In this document: positions 34,240 through 46,469 of the stretch, piece by piece
Numbering within the stretch: the first letter of the stretch is position 1
How the letters are laid out: every line of letters begins with the position of its first letter
NCBI RefSeq assembly: GCF_032854445.1
Contig: NC_088295.1
Location: 46,985,385 to 47,049,384 of the forward strand
Direction of reading: 5' to 3'
From: Liolophura sinensis
Taxonomy: Eukaryota > Mollusca > Polyplacophora > Chitonida > Chitonidae
DNA: 64,000 nt
Translations under genes and position numbers: made by a program
Notes under the pieces: generated by a model
Databases searched by the model: none
What the model was told of the DNA's origin: nothing
What the model saw: the letters and a program-made list of their open reading frames with translations, nothing else

Positions 34240-35810
34240 CCCATCTGCCGAATGCCGTCAGACAATTCGTGTCTCACCCGCCACGTGCAGGAAGTGTCAA
34301 AAGTACATCGTCTGACACGGATTTATACCACTGTCCCGTTGTCAAATGAGCTTTTCTTTGCCTCTCGCTAGGGCCATTTAATTTACAATCTTAATCATCC
34401 GTTCATGTTCTTCTGTTCACTTAATTAGGACTTCCATTGACGGTGTAATATTCACCTTGCAAGGAACTGTAATAAACGTGTCATTTGCTATCAATCAGAA
34501 CCTTCTTTGCAGTGAAAAATTAAATGTCTTTGTGTGTCAGTGCCTTCCAAATGCCTTTCAAGTACCCTCTGTTCTATTACTTTAAACTAAACGCTTTAGT
34601 CATACGTCTTTTTGAACTCTTTTTGCAAAAATGACGTCCTCTGATGTAATACGACGAAATGTTAACAAAGTAACCTAAGCACCTGCCAATCTTTAATGTT
34701 CCCTCAGGAACAGTGAACGTTGTTTCATGATATATATATATGGTATCTGTATGTTTATAGAGCGGATTCTTTGGCCCATTTGTAAAAGTTTGTGTTTACA
34801 GGTAAACTCACAGTTTTCAGCACGTTTTTGTTTTCGGCTTTATCACATACCTATGACCATTACCCACTATTACTTCTATGTTATTACCTTTCCTGAGGAT
34901 ATGCAAATTTGAGATAAGAATACACGAGAAGCACGGATTTAATGGATCCAAATTAGGCTTTCATTATACCGACGTTCGCACAGGACGCGCGGTAACTTTA
35001 CATTATATAGACAATTCCAGAGGGTGACTCCCCATCGAAGTCCAGAGTAACATTAATATTATAATATGTTGGTTATAAAGATCCTGCTCGGGTCACGTGA
35101 TCTCTGCACGTGCAAACTCTTTATAACAAAGGAAAACTTAGTGACCATTTTGATAAATCTTTAAAATTCTAATCGCTGCTCATCTTCAAAGACTTTTTCG
35201 TTCTTTTTCTCCAAGTGGCAGCTATAATGAATACTGAATTATCCACGCCGGAATAAGTACATTGTGATTGTGTCAAAAAAGTATCCAGCTTTACGGTAAA
35301 CAAGTACTTAGTAACATTGCGTAACTCCAGTGATTACGGTAGCTTTGGCTTCACGCTGGTGAGAAATTAGCGTGAAAACGCCAACGTCTGAATACCTATT
35401 AACGGCTTACTCAAGTTTGTCTCGAAATGACACCATTCATTACGTGAATAGCCCAACTTCTTCAAGGAGACATCAAAGACATTTCAAGATAATATAAAAC
35501 GCTGGTAAAATCTCTTCAAGGCTGTAAATCCACCTGTACATAAGAAACATTGCACTGCAGGGATCGACTGTGGGGAATTAAAAGCGTCTTGTCTATGGTG
35601 AATTGTTCAAAATTACTGACGTTAACGCAATATCTTTTGTTACCAAAGGTTAATGGAGGATTATGCTGAAATGATACAGGTAGATGTTAACACTAGTATG
35701 ATTTTACAGGTTTCATGGCCAAAGAATACATCCTCTCGGACATTACAAATGTATAGTCCCTAAAAGAAGTTAACACCTTGTCCTACATTTACTATGGCAA
35801 GTCACATTAT
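34240..35810. other. No gene seen; possible conserved noncoding block at its left
   Basis: 34240-34700 is high-complexity unique sequence dense in homeodomain-type words (CACTTAATTAGG, GCTATCAATCAG, CATTTAATTTAC). The remainder (34700-35810) is ordinary AT-rich sequence with no supported feature. Confidence 0.3.
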
Positions 35811-36193
35811 ATTTCACTCCTTGACTCTTGAACAGCCCAAAAGATTCAGGTAAACAAAGAATTGTTCAACGCAGGACAAATGAATGCAAAAACAATGGGC
35901 AAAGAATGTGTTTGTCCTAGACAATCTAACGTTAAACCATTTTGCAAGACATGGGCTAATGTTAATGAAACTGTATGGTGTTTGTCTACGATTAAAAATA
36001 GTGAGGGAAGAAAACATATCAAGAAGTTCTTGGACGATTGTGTGACATCTGCCAACAAAATGACTGTATACGTCAGTCATATGTTTGATTATTGTAGGAT
36101 CCAGTAGTATACAGTACAACTGCCCCCCGACGAAATACTGAAAAAATCTGAATTTTTATAATGGCTCTAATCACCCAATATTCTTCAGCCTGG

Positions 36194-36420
36194 TTAGCTT
36201 GCATTCGAATCAACTTCGCAAACTGACCAAGCACGACCAAAACTTGACGGTGCAGAACGAACAGGTATATATAGTTCTTCGTTTTGTGCTGCCATGCCAT
36301 AATTGGCAGGTGCTTCGGGAAATGTGCTAGATAGAGATCTTGCAACGTTTTTTGTTTCTTCCCGTACAGACTTTCGTTGCACGACGTGGATATGGGTCGA
36401 TAATGAGGCAGTATTACGAG
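36194..36420 (-). CDS. Candidate terminal exon, hydrophilic C-terminus
   Basis: On the minus strand an acceptor-like TGTACCAGTAAACAG ends at 36421. A frame starting in phase 2 then runs 74 codons to TAA at 36194-36196. It encodes RNTASLSTHIHVVQRKSVRE, ETKNVARSLSSTFPEAPANY and ELYIPVRSAPSSFGRAWSVC, ending EVDSNAS. Ser/Arg-rich composition with RSLSS and RSAPSS phosphosite-like motifs suggests a receptor or channel tail. The pyrimidine tract is weak and no upstream exon was joined. Overlapping longer frames on the same strand (36073-36441) look like shadows. Confidence 0.4.
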
Positions 36421-36843
36421 CTGTTTACTGGTACAGTGCATGTGTCAAGTACACAGATCCGCAGGCTATAGCCATGTATATGTATAAATGCTCTCTGACT
36501 CGATGTTGATGGTATCAATGGAACTTCGATGTACAGGTCCACAAACTGTATCATTCTTTTGTTTTCTTTTACCCTTTCTTTCCATTAATGCGTGGATAAC
36601 GACTACTATAGCTGAAAGCTCACAGAGCATGTGCCTGGTGCTTATTGGTGCCAAATTCTAAACAACTCAGAGGAATTTAAATACATTATTCGCTACCCCT
36701 AAAGGCATAGTGTACTTTACCGTTATCGAGGGTCGAGGGGTAAACATGTGAAGATTCATAAACCAGCAGGTCTCGTCCACGACTGGACACATATCCGTAA
36801 CTTTCTGTGACACTAGCCTACTGTTAATCTATAGTTATTCTAA

Positions 36844-37064
36844 ATGTCCACGGGCGTATTTCTAGGGGTCTTGGAAAGACAAGTCTATTCAGTGTACAGA
36901 TCGCTGTGGAACATTTCCTCTGCATATTTACAGGGTATAGCAAAACGTGTCACTGAAGGACGATGCAATGACAAGGCTCAGAACATTGCTCAAGACACGC
37001 AACGCAAGCAGTTGATGTTGTTTCAAAATATACTTTATAATATATTATATACTATAAATTATTT
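36844..37064 (+). other. Ambiguous open frame with a good internal acceptor
   Basis: CCTCTGCATATTTACAG ends at 36952 and is followed by GIAKRVTEGRCNDKAQNIAQ, DTQRKQLMLFQNIL in an open frame that later runs into the 37.1-kb satellite. It could be a small exon or chance. Confidence 0.2.
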
Positions 37065-37661
37065 CATCGCGCATGGGACAAACTTAGTATTTACATCGTG
37101 CGTGGCTCAGACTAATTGCTTTCATCGTGTATGGGACATATTTAGTATTTACAACCTGCGCGGATCAGACTAATTGCTTTCATCGTGTATGGAACAAACT
37201 TCGTATTTACAACCTGCGCGGATCAGACTAATTGCTTTCATCGTGCATGGGACAAACTTAGTATTTACATCGTGCGTGGCTTAGACTAATTGCTTCCATC
37301 GTGCATGGGACAAACTTATTAGTTTCATCGTGCATGGGACAAACTTATTAGTTCCATCGTGCATGGGACAAACTTATTAGTTCCATCGTGCATGAGACAA
37401 ACTTATTAGTTCCATCGTGCATGGGACAAACTTATTAGTTACATCGTGCATGAGACAAACTTATTAGTTCCATCGTGCATGGGACAAACTTATTAGTTCC
37501 ATCGTGCATGGGACAAACTTATTAGTTTCATCGTGCACGGGACAAACTTATTAGTTCCATCGTGCACGGGACAAACTTATTAGTTCCATCGTGCATGGGG
37601 CAAACTTATTAGTTTCATCGTGCATGGTACAAACTTATTATTTTCATCGTGCATGGGACGG
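37065..37661. repeat. Satellite: four 58-bp dimers, then ~12.5 29-bp monomers
   Basis: Dimers start at 37065, 37123, 37181 and 37239. Each has a CATCGTGCATGGGACAAACT half and a CATCGTGCGTGGCTCAGACT-like half. From 37297 the unit becomes 29 bp (CATCGTGCATGGGACAAACT TATTAGTTC), strictly periodic at 37297, 37326, 37355 and onward. Monomers are nearly identical to each other. Confidence 0.95.
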
Positions 37662-39220
37662 CATGCAATCCAATTATCGTACCATACGGGGATCTTTCAA
37701 GGGTAATGCATTAGTCTACCATATATTAATTCAGTTTCATAAATCTACCTAATATTAGGGCCTAATCAGTAGAGAGGACTGCAGCCTCATATGGTGAGGT
37801 AAGTGATCACATGTGGTGCACGTCTTTAAAGAAAATTTAAAAATATTTTTAAAAATATAAATATTCCTTTTCTGGTCTTTGTTTCTAAAACTGCTTTAAT
37901 CAGAACAAATCACTCTTTCAAACACCAGATTATATTCCTTTCCACATAAATGACGTTCATTGTCTTATAGTCCGACAAAATGTGTCTTCGGGATATAACT
38001 TTTAACCAATTGGGATTCCAAACGCCAGAATCCATAGTCTTGGAGACAGCGTTCTGTGTGTAAATCCAAACTGGAACCAACGCATGGTCTGCGCCGATGA
38101 TACTTAAGACGTCTAATCTTGAACGATTCATAGCTGATCTACAGTTTCCTTCTCAAAGCAAACTTTGTTTAAAGTCTGTTTGTTTATTTGTATATCAACT
38201 AATTTAAGCAAATACCGTCGGTAACAAGCTTACAGAAGTTCCGGCCGAGCTGATTTTGAACAGGCTATCAGATCAAGGCAGTGTACGAGTGCTGCCACCT
38301 GCTGTCCATATGGCCAGTTTCACTCGTATATTTCTTACCGCGAAGACAGTTTTTCGCGGGAAAAAAAGGTCATCTATTATTAAATCCGATGAATATTTAA
38401 CAAAGACTTTAAAGCTTCTTTGATGAGGACATTTTAGAACGGGATCCATATGCATCCTAAATGTATTAAAAGTGACAGCTATATTCAAACTAAATAGCAC
38501 ACGAGCGTGCGGTTAATTGATAATGTCTGACATATTTAGCCAGGATTTGCTTTTGATGTCGTCACAATGGTCCATCTCCTTCAGTGTGACAGATGCTTAG
38601 CGCTGGTTAACTATCAACAGATGTTATACATGGCAATTTTTTGCTTGTTGTGTTTTGTTAAAATTATTCATGAGGAATTAATAAGTGAACAAACTACATG
38701 CTACGTATATTGAAAAATTTCGTCATGATCACTGTTATTTGAGGAGACATCGTGAGCCACTAACCATACATGCATATGCAACAGCGCTGTTCATAACTGC
38801 CTGACAGGAATACAATGCAGTTACCGACTGATATTATTACTGTCTCTCTGGGTTGTCTTTCTTCGGACACCTTAATACTTCCGCATGGTACTCAAATAGC
38901 AGTACGTACAGTGCATAATGTATTATGTATTGAAACTATATTTCATCTTTTTATACTTTTTTCGTCCGCCCAAAATATCTTTACACGAACAGTGAAATAT
39001 TGAACATGCGCAGCCCTTCCAATTGAAATCAGAGAGTACCTCATGCTTTGTTTTCCACCAACTTGCAATTAATTGCATGGAAACAAAGAATCAGCCATCT
39101 GTTATAAACGCTATATATACACAAAGAATCTTCACCTGTCAAACACTGAAACCCACATTGTAATTCTAAATATCGTATAATCTACGTGGTGCACATCCTC
39201 CCATATTTCAAGAGAACACT
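37662..39220. other. No supported gene
   Basis: Unique AT-rich sequence with only short frames on both strands. Confidence 0.4.
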
Positions 39221-39221
39221 G

Positions 39222-39330
39222 GTTTCCGTTCACCATAATGTCGACCGCCGTCGTATAAGTGAAATATTCTTGAGTACCGTGTAAAACACCAATCAAATAA
39301 ATAAATAGAAAAATAAATTAATAAATGAAT
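39222..39330 (+). mobile_element. SINE-A 3' fragment
   Basis: GGTTTCCGTTCACCATAATG, ACCGCCGTCGTATAAGTGAA, TTCTTGAGTACCGTGTAAAA and a long (AAATA)n tail. Confidence 0.8.
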
Positions 39331-39659
39331 GTATTAATAAACTTATAGTTTGTGGAACTACGCCGTGTTGGTGTGCAGTATAAACGTGTCTATGTTACAC
39401 TTCTTTACAGAAAGAAGTCAACTATCTCTCAACAATCATATGCATGTAAAGTCAAGTTACAGTATTGTTACATTCAGTGTATAGTTGACGAACCGGATTT
39501 ACCGCTATGGATTACGCCTTGGCTTTGACTGAAGCCGATCGACATGTTCAGAACTCCGTGAACAATTCGCACCTTGTACGCCAGATCTGACCTGTGGATT
39601 CCAATAACACTTTATCGATAGAAACAAACTCATAAATCTGTCACAACGCTTCGGTGTGA

Positions 39660-39875
39660 ATGTTCCGTCAGCTTTTGGGTCAGCTTTTTGACGAGGACTA
39701 TATTAATGACTTACCGAACGTGTTCAATATATTTATGATCGCGGGTATGCAGGTACATGCACTTATTATACAGACAACTGGCCCAGTGACCTTTGCGCCT
39801 CACGCATGTCCTTGGAATGCCTTCGTGACACAATACATATTGTTTTCTTTACGCACGTATGACTTATTGGGCTAA
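39660..39875 (+). other. Unassigned 71-codon open frame
   Basis: Begins MFRQLLGQLFDEDYINDLPN and ends LFSLRTYDLLG. The composition is moderately protein-like, but there is no splice or initiation context and no recognised domain. Confidence 0.2.
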
Positions 39876-40206
39876 CGGTGCAGGGTCAAGAGGGTTACAT
39901 TTTTCTTAAGTACTAACTGACAAATTTGACTGGCCTTTGGATCCATTGGGTTAATGACTGACTGACGGATTGAAACAAAAACAACAAACAATTGTCAGTT
40001 GCTGAGTTGTGTACTTTAATTTCGACAAACAAAGTGCACCAGGCTATAACTTGAATACTAAGATTTTAGCGGAGTATGATATTCAGATCTAACCATGCTG
40101 TATATAATTTAATTGTCTTCAGCTAAAACAATTACCAATTATTAATTTAATTATCCAACTGGGACAAACAACTGTAGTTTACTGACACTGTTATACTAAC
40201 ATTACA

Positions 40207-40340
40207 GGCGGCCTCCTTGGTCAAGTGGTCAAGTGGTTAATTCTTATGCATCACAACGAACCTCTCACCTAATGCTGGTCGCTGTCTTAAAAGTGGAATA
40301 TGCTTGAGTAGGACGTAAAACACCAATCCAAAAATAATAA
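40207..40340 (+). mobile_element. SINE-A with a large internal deletion
   Basis: The tRNA-like head GGCGGCCTCCTTGGTCAAGTG and CGAACCTCTCACCTAATG is joined directly to GCTGGTCGCTGTCTTAAAAG and GACGTAAAACACCAATCC. The middle of about 130 bp is missing. Confidence 0.7.
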
Positions 40341-41817
40341 ACAGATATTCTAGCATTAAGAGTTGGACGGACTCATTTTCCCCGAAATGATATTCAAGTA
40401 CAGCTTTTTCTTCTCTTTCGACACCTAAATGAACCAAGGTTTTGCTGAGTATAGCACAAGTTTGCATGTGGGGACAAACAGCCTGAGCAGCGAGATCTTT
40501 GAATTTATGGTGTATCATATCATATAGTCAAAGATGTAAATTTAAATACAGTTGTTAGCGGATGAAATCGGAGCTTTATTTGCATATAAAACGAAACAAC
40601 TGCACAAACGAACGTTTAGCATACGGCGCTTCTGCTATATATTACATTGTTGCTCTTGCTGGGTTTCACGGCATACTCGAACCGTCACACTGCACATGAA
40701 AGACAACGGATATACTTGTATGTAAGGAACACCACACGTACACGCGTGGGGCGAAGTCTCGACCCTGTGGTCTCAAGGGCAACGACCCACAGCAGAAAAC
40801 CCCATGTATCATTCATATGATATCGAGTATCAGTCAGATTTAACGTTTCTAATCGGAGTAAGTGGACCAGCGATCAAACTCGTCGTCCAGGTCCGTGTGC
40901 TAACGATACTCTGGCCCTACGGAATCACCCAGTTTGGTGTACAATGCTCAGGGGTCAAGAAGCTATAAAGTTACACAAAAATCTCACAGGGTTTAATGAA
41001 CCCTACTCTTATATAGCGCACCCCGGGAGCTGAACACGTAACAAGCAGTTTCCACGTGGTTGATCAAGAACGGTCGCTAGCGCCGGTATTGGCCACATGT
41101 TCTTGCGTTTCTTTTATGTAGACCAACATGTAACTCTTGGACCCTCCAAATTCGAACTTCCATTGCAAGTATAGTATGGAGGGTTAGGCCAAAACAGACG
41201 CGCTCACAAATTATGAGTTATATTATGCATAAAACCTTTGTGATTTCCTCAACTTTAACATAAAAATGCTACGCAAATCAACAGAGCCTTGAGCAAAACA
41301 ATACAATACGATTCTTTAAATGTGAATGTCTACGTCTACTTTGGTTGATGGCTGTTATACGAATGTCTGTTTCAACGCATAGATTTTTCTTTTTCATCTG
41401 AGCTTTGTTGGGTATCCGTGGAAAACTATACGCAAATACAAACAAAAGAGTAGAACACGTCGCACATATTCTTGTCTCTGGAAAAGACACTAAGTATTTT
41501 AACTGTTCTTGGATAATGGCCCCCAACCACTATAGCTTATTGGCACAGATGACAATTATTGACCGTTCCTGCTTTTTGGGTATTAGACTTAACTGATATT
41601 AAAATGACTCTAGTGGTAAAACTATGACTGTTTTTCACTCTAAACATAGGTGCTTACAGTATTTAGCTTGAGCGGGTGCTTGCACGATTGGAAGAAATTT
41701 ATCAATGTCTTGACAATCTTTCGCACATTGGGATATAAACAGAAACACTGATTCTGGAACATTTTTGGTATTGGCGATTAATCTGTTAAATGTGATTAAA
41801 CGCTGAGCATTGATGCA

Positions 41818-41953
41818 GAAGGGTCTGTCAGCAGCTTGCGGATGGTCGTGGGTTTCTCCAGGGCTCTGTCCGGTTTCCACACACCATTATGCTGGCCGTC
41901 GTCGTAAAAGTGAAATATTCTTGAGAACGCCGTAAAACACCAATCAAATAAAT
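41818..41953 (+). mobile_element. SINE-A, 5'-truncated
   Basis: GGTCTGTCAGCAGCTTGCGG, ATGGTCGTGGGTTTCTCCAG, TTATGCTGGCCGTCGTCGTA and GCCGTAAAACACCAATCAAA. Confidence 0.85.
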
Positions 41954-42138
41954 TGATGCACAAGTACCTGACCTAAGTAGAGTCTCGTGGCTCACATTAT
42001 AAAACATAGATCGAGTTATATAGATCGAGGCATAATTTGCAACCCGACGTGCAAAGCGCCAGTGAATCTGGACAGAAAAGCACAATGTTCTGTTTTCTCC
42101 AAATGGGTCTACAACACCGTTATATCGATTAAAAGTTC

Positions 42139-42469
42139 TTGTTTGCTTTCATCACAACACCGAGCCTTGTCTTACATACATTAGGGCTAATGACCTTACA
42201 ACCCTTGTGCTTAATGAGATGGTGGCCGGATAATGAGGGACGGGACCGGCGCCGTGGATCGATTCCCTCTGAGGTCCTGCTCTGGCCCTATCTGTTGTTT
42301 GCCGCACAGGCCGGCCTCATGGGCAGGGGTCTTTACAAAATCAGGATTCCGGAAAGAAACGGATGTGAACAAGTGTTTCGGGTCCGTGACCACACGCATG
42401 CCGACACACAGATCTGTCATGCGTGTTGAGTGTTATGCAACGAGACCTGCACTATGTACGACACGGTAA
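42139..42469. other. G+C-rich block, open on both strands, unassigned
   Basis: Plus frames 42139-42429 (PERNGCEQVFRVRDHTHADT) and 42233-42469 and the minus frame 42211-42420 are all open, which lowers the value of each. I see no decisive splice signals. Confidence 0.25.
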
Positions 42470-43740
42470 CTCTTCAAATGGCACAACGGTATCTTTAATC
42501 TCAAATCTCAAACCTCAGATTAGGCATTTGTGCCTTTGGCAAGAACGATGGGGTAACATTACTTTGTAAAATGGCGTGGATATTAACATTTCGTTATGTA
42601 TAATTTTGTAACAGTGTTGTATAAAAGGTAAATAAGATATAATGAAGTCAATATACAACATGAAATCTTTTTTTCCCCAGCTTATGTTTACTGAGGATAC
42701 GAAGACAAAAGATAGCAAACATATTAGCTGCATTGGACATGAGTTTGACACGGTTAAGCCAAAACGTAGGCCTACTTGTACAAAAAATAAAGAAAGAAAG
42801 AACATAGAATAAAAATAAAATACACATGAATCATTACGATTTTGAAGGACACTCATCAAAATTTATCGACGCCGAAAGGAAGGCATACAACAAGTGTTGT
42901 CTGAAAACCTTCAGAAATTTCAAGATACTGCATGGTTTATTTGGATGTGTTCAAGGTATTTATGAAATTCATAAATGTCTGGAATATCAGTGAAAATATT
43001 GTTAAAAAATTGGATTCAATTCATGAAAAGTATTATAGAAAGTATACATGCAGACCAGTGCATTCACAACATGCGAGCTGTGCCTCGTGGTTCTGCAGGC
43101 TGAAATCGTGAAGGGTTAACATAACATAACCAGGATTTCACTGAATGCTACACACAGAACTGTGCTGAAAGCATGTATAACCTTTCTTCATACAATTAGT
43201 TCATATATTCCAGGAAGGTATACCGTGTCAATTATACACGATGGTGTAATACTATTATATTGTGAAAGTATAGTGCAAGACTGAAAAAAAACGAAGGCTG
43301 TTCACAAACCACATGTCATTCCATGTCTGAGGCATTATAGGCCTCGTTTTTCACCTTTACGGAGGTATTTAGTGAAATCGATATATTGTTGCATTTCTGG
43401 GAACAATGTATTGATTTATCGAACATTAATATCTCTTCGTTTGAAATTCAGCGCAGCTGCTATAACAACAACAACAAAGACGCTTCATTATGCAAATAGG
43501 ACACAAAGAAACATTGTTGCTATGCTGTTTGACAATATGTCGATACTTGCGCGTCTTTCTCCTGGTTGACAAGCTTATAGGCCTACCATTGTCTTTTATT
43601 ACCTTGTGCACAACGATCAGCTTGGACGCGTAGAAACAAGTCAACTTTTGAATCAGTGACAACGAGCTTTTCATGTTTTCAAAGACAAAGCGGTGACAGT
43701 TTTTTCTCCTTTCTTCTATATACAGTATGTTTTTGTTTTC
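42470..43740. other. No supported gene
   Basis: AT-rich sequence with frames on both strands and no recognised feature. A short AACAACAACAAC run lies at about 43465. Confidence 0.35.
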
Positions 43741-43746
43741 TGACAG

Positions 43747-43877
43747 TTGTTTCTGGAACACACGATGGTCGCGTCTCGATAAACACACAAACAGCACGTG
43801 CGAAGCGACAGTGTATATATGTTTGTCACACAACCGGTAACGTTTATCGGAGTAGATCTCCTTTGGCTTACTTATGA
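43747..43877 (+). CDS. Weak candidate exon after a strong acceptor
   Basis: TATGTTTTTGTTTTCTGACAG is an excellent acceptor ending at 43746. The phase-2 frame reads VSGTHDGRVSINTQTARAKR, QCIYVCHTTGNVYRSRSPLA, YL and stop. It may instead leave by a donor at ACCG|GTAACG (43834). Function unknown; a chance frame cannot be excluded. Confidence 0.25.
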
Positions 43878-44969
43878 CTTACCTCCATTTTGTTCCACCA
43901 TGTTGGCGTCTATAATTAAGGGACATTTGCCCGAATACAAAAACATGGCACGTGAAATTAAAAACACAGCAGGGAAGCAGTAGACAAGGAGTGTCTGCAA
44001 GTCATGTAGGATAATAACACTGGATTTGTGCGCTCAAACACAAAGGCAGTTAAAAAGTCTCAGTGCAGCAGAAAAATATTTACGCCCACTGGCATGTTCT
44101 GTGAAAATGACAACATGTTAAAGTTAGTGAGTTGTTAGTATCATAAGGTTTATTTATTTATTTTAATGGTTAAAATAATCGACGCTTTTTTTTTTAAATA
44201 GGCCTACTCGGGAGTATTTATATATAAACTCTCACGCGCGAATTAACTGTCGAACAGGACAGGTGTACAGTCGTAACACAGTTTAGTAATCCGTATATAT
44301 AGCAAGTTTTCCAGAATTTATAATCCATACAAAAACGCGGGAGCTGGACTCGAACTTACAACCTCCTGCATTATATTCAGACAAACACAAATGCTGTACC
44401 AGACAGAAAATATACACCATTTTTCAGTTTTGTGAGAAAGACACAAGGAAGCATATGGATAATGCCGAATTCTAACGTTTAATATAAGTACAGTCCACTG
44501 TAATGTAGATGTCATAAATTCTCTAATCACTCTAATAAAATTCAGTTGACATGATTCTAAGCCTCATGTTTCTGTTACATGCAGGTTGGGACAAGCTAGG
44601 CGTCAACTTTAAGTATACATAGTAAGAGAATAAATTTTCTTCAATGGAAGAACAATTAAACCAAGCTCTCTCACACTCACACACATACATATACGTTTGT
44701 AGTTTAACAACTGTAAGTGTCAGACGGCCTAACAGTCTTTATTTGGCTTTAACAGCTTTATCAAATAACATAGCTCAGTTGTCAAGATGAAAGGATTTCT
44801 TTTACGAGGAAAATGAATTAACTCTGACCATTGATTCATGTCTTTATCTGCCGTATGTATGTAGATCAAGACCATTGGTCTAGATAATATGGTCTTGGGG
44901 GTTGATGGTATGTTTTGTTATGTATATCAGGGTGCCGTGGCCAGCTTTTTACGCAAAGGCAAGCAAACG

Positions 44970-45577
44970 TTTTAAAGGAGAAGGAAACATAAAAATGATG
45001 CCAAAATCAAATGAAAGAGCGACAAAACTTCTTTGTAAATATGATCTTTAATATTTTTTTTGGATTCTTTTTTTCGAGAGAAAATAGGGTATTTGAGAAT
45101 ATTTTGTATGGTGGATATTTGGGACCAACTTTTGGTATTGATCTTTGTTGCATAATAATGTTGCATAATAATGCATCACATGGATGTGATGCATGTCTAA
45201 TAAATTTATTTGAATGTATATTTGTTGTTTATATCGAAACATATGCATGTAACCTAAATTATAAAAATATTTATGAACATATTAAAATATAAATATGATC
45301 CAAATTGAGGTTTAATACATTTTTTAGCTGAAAAGAACAAATTCTAGTGCAAAAATATTTATTAAACCTGTATTACATCCTCATTTATGACATTATTAAA
45401 CGAATACTATAAATTCCAAAAGGTGGTCCCAAATACCCACCATACAAAAATTATTTTCAAGTGTCTTTTTCTCCTTAAGGAAAAATCGGAAAAAATATTG
45501 AAGACCACATTTAGGAATAACTCTTCGCGCCCTTTCATCTGAACTTTGTCATTTTTATGATTTCTCCACCTTTAAAG
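44970..45577. mobile_element. ~0.6-kb foldback/MITE-like element with ~165-bp inverted arms
   Basis: The left arm 44970-45135 (TTTAAAGGAGAAGGAAACAT, AAAATGAT, ATGAAAGAGCG, ATGGTGGATATTTGGGACCA) matches the reverse complement of the right arm 45415-45577 (TGGTCCCAAATACCCACCAT, CGCCCTTTCATCT, CATTTTTATGATTTCTCCAC, CTTTAAA). The arms are diverged, perhaps 70-75 % by eye, and flank about 280 bp of AT-rich core. Both ends read TTTAAAGG in inverted orientation, so a TTAA or TTTAAA target is possible. There is no transposase. Confidence 0.75.
45143..45195. repeat. Direct repeat plus perfect dyad in the element core
   Basis: GTTGCATAATAAT occurs twice in tandem and is followed by GCATCACATGGATGTGATGC, an 8-bp-arm perfect inverted repeat. 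Confidence 0.8.
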
Positions 45578-46251
45578 AAATATATTCGATATAAATTAGC
45601 TTTATCACATCCCAACTTCGACTGAAATAAAAAGAAGAAAAAAAAACCAAAAATCTCTACTCAGTCCTCTGGAACCATCCCAATCTAAATTTATTTTTTG
45701 ATATTTTCAGTTTAAGTTCTTTCATTTTTTTTTACATTTATACAGCTTAATATGTATATATGTGAGGCTTTAGTCATATAAATGTTAACGAATACGTTAT
45801 CTTATTTATATATGACTGTGTGTTGGTAGTTAACTGTAGAGAAGGATACACATTTGTCATCTCGTTCATAGTTTACTTGCTTCTTTTTGTTAAGCACTGT
45901 TTCATACGATAACCCGTATCCCCAAAAAGCTATCCAGACGGGATAGTTTAAAATTGATATTGGGTAATTCCTCAAACATGTAGATTGGTTGCGTACCGAG
46001 AAACGTATGATGATTAATATTTAGATATGAGGGAGAATGAACAAAGCCAACTTTGTTCCATATATACTGAACACCAAATTCTCTTACATCAAACCGCCTG
46101 GGAGATGACATAACGCCCTGCACTCAATCTGGCCGATGTTTGCAATGACAGCATCAACAACGTTGTTCTAAAACCAAATTCATTCTCCACACCAAGCCCG
46201 GCCCTGTTTGCGCATCCCGCAGGCTCTATAGCTCTGGGCTCTTGTCCCTAG

Positions 46252-46322
46252 GGACGGTGAGACTGGGGGTTGCGGACCATCCGCTGCTCCTCCCACAAAG
46301 ATGTTCTCACGCCCTGGGTGAC
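46252..46322 (+). CDS. Candidate internal exon
   Basis: The acceptor CTGGGCTCTTGTCCCTAG (ending 46251) and donor GAC|GTAAGTGAT (from 46323) are both strong. The only frame open throughout is phase 2 in, phase 0 out: TVRLGVADHPLLLPQRCSHA, LGD. The surrounding block is G+C-rich. A minus frame of 98 residues overlaps. Neighbouring exons and function are unknown. Confidence 0.3.
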
Positions 46323-46469
46323 GTAAGTGATAACTATGCTTCGTTAATGACAATAGTGCTGATCGCCGTGGAGCAATTACCCAACAGCGATCGGGAGGAG
46401 CAAGTGGAATTCCCACACACTCTAACAGAGAAAATTGTGCCCTGAATTGCGATGATGAAAGCTCTAAGC

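Noticed and set aside
37297-37661. CRISPR-like regular 29-bp repeats
   Set aside because: The repeats are directly adjacent with no spacers, and the window is eukaryotic.
40870-40925. tRNA-like GATCAAACTCGTCGTCCAGG on the minus strand
   Set aside because: Only scattered tRNA-like words are present and the arms do not pair.
43426-43833. 135-codon minus frame
   Set aside because: Lys/Arg/Cys-rich composition typical of chance AT-rich frames. The other strand has a better-supported splice acceptor.
44333-44410. tRNA gene on the minus strand (GGACTCGAACTT T-arm-like)
   Set aside because: There is no complete cloverleaf or A box; at best it is a SINE head remnant.
44869-44899. Hairpin CAAGACCAT / ATGGTCTTG
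   Set aside because: It is a 9-bp dyad with no associated element and is expected by chance in 64 kb.
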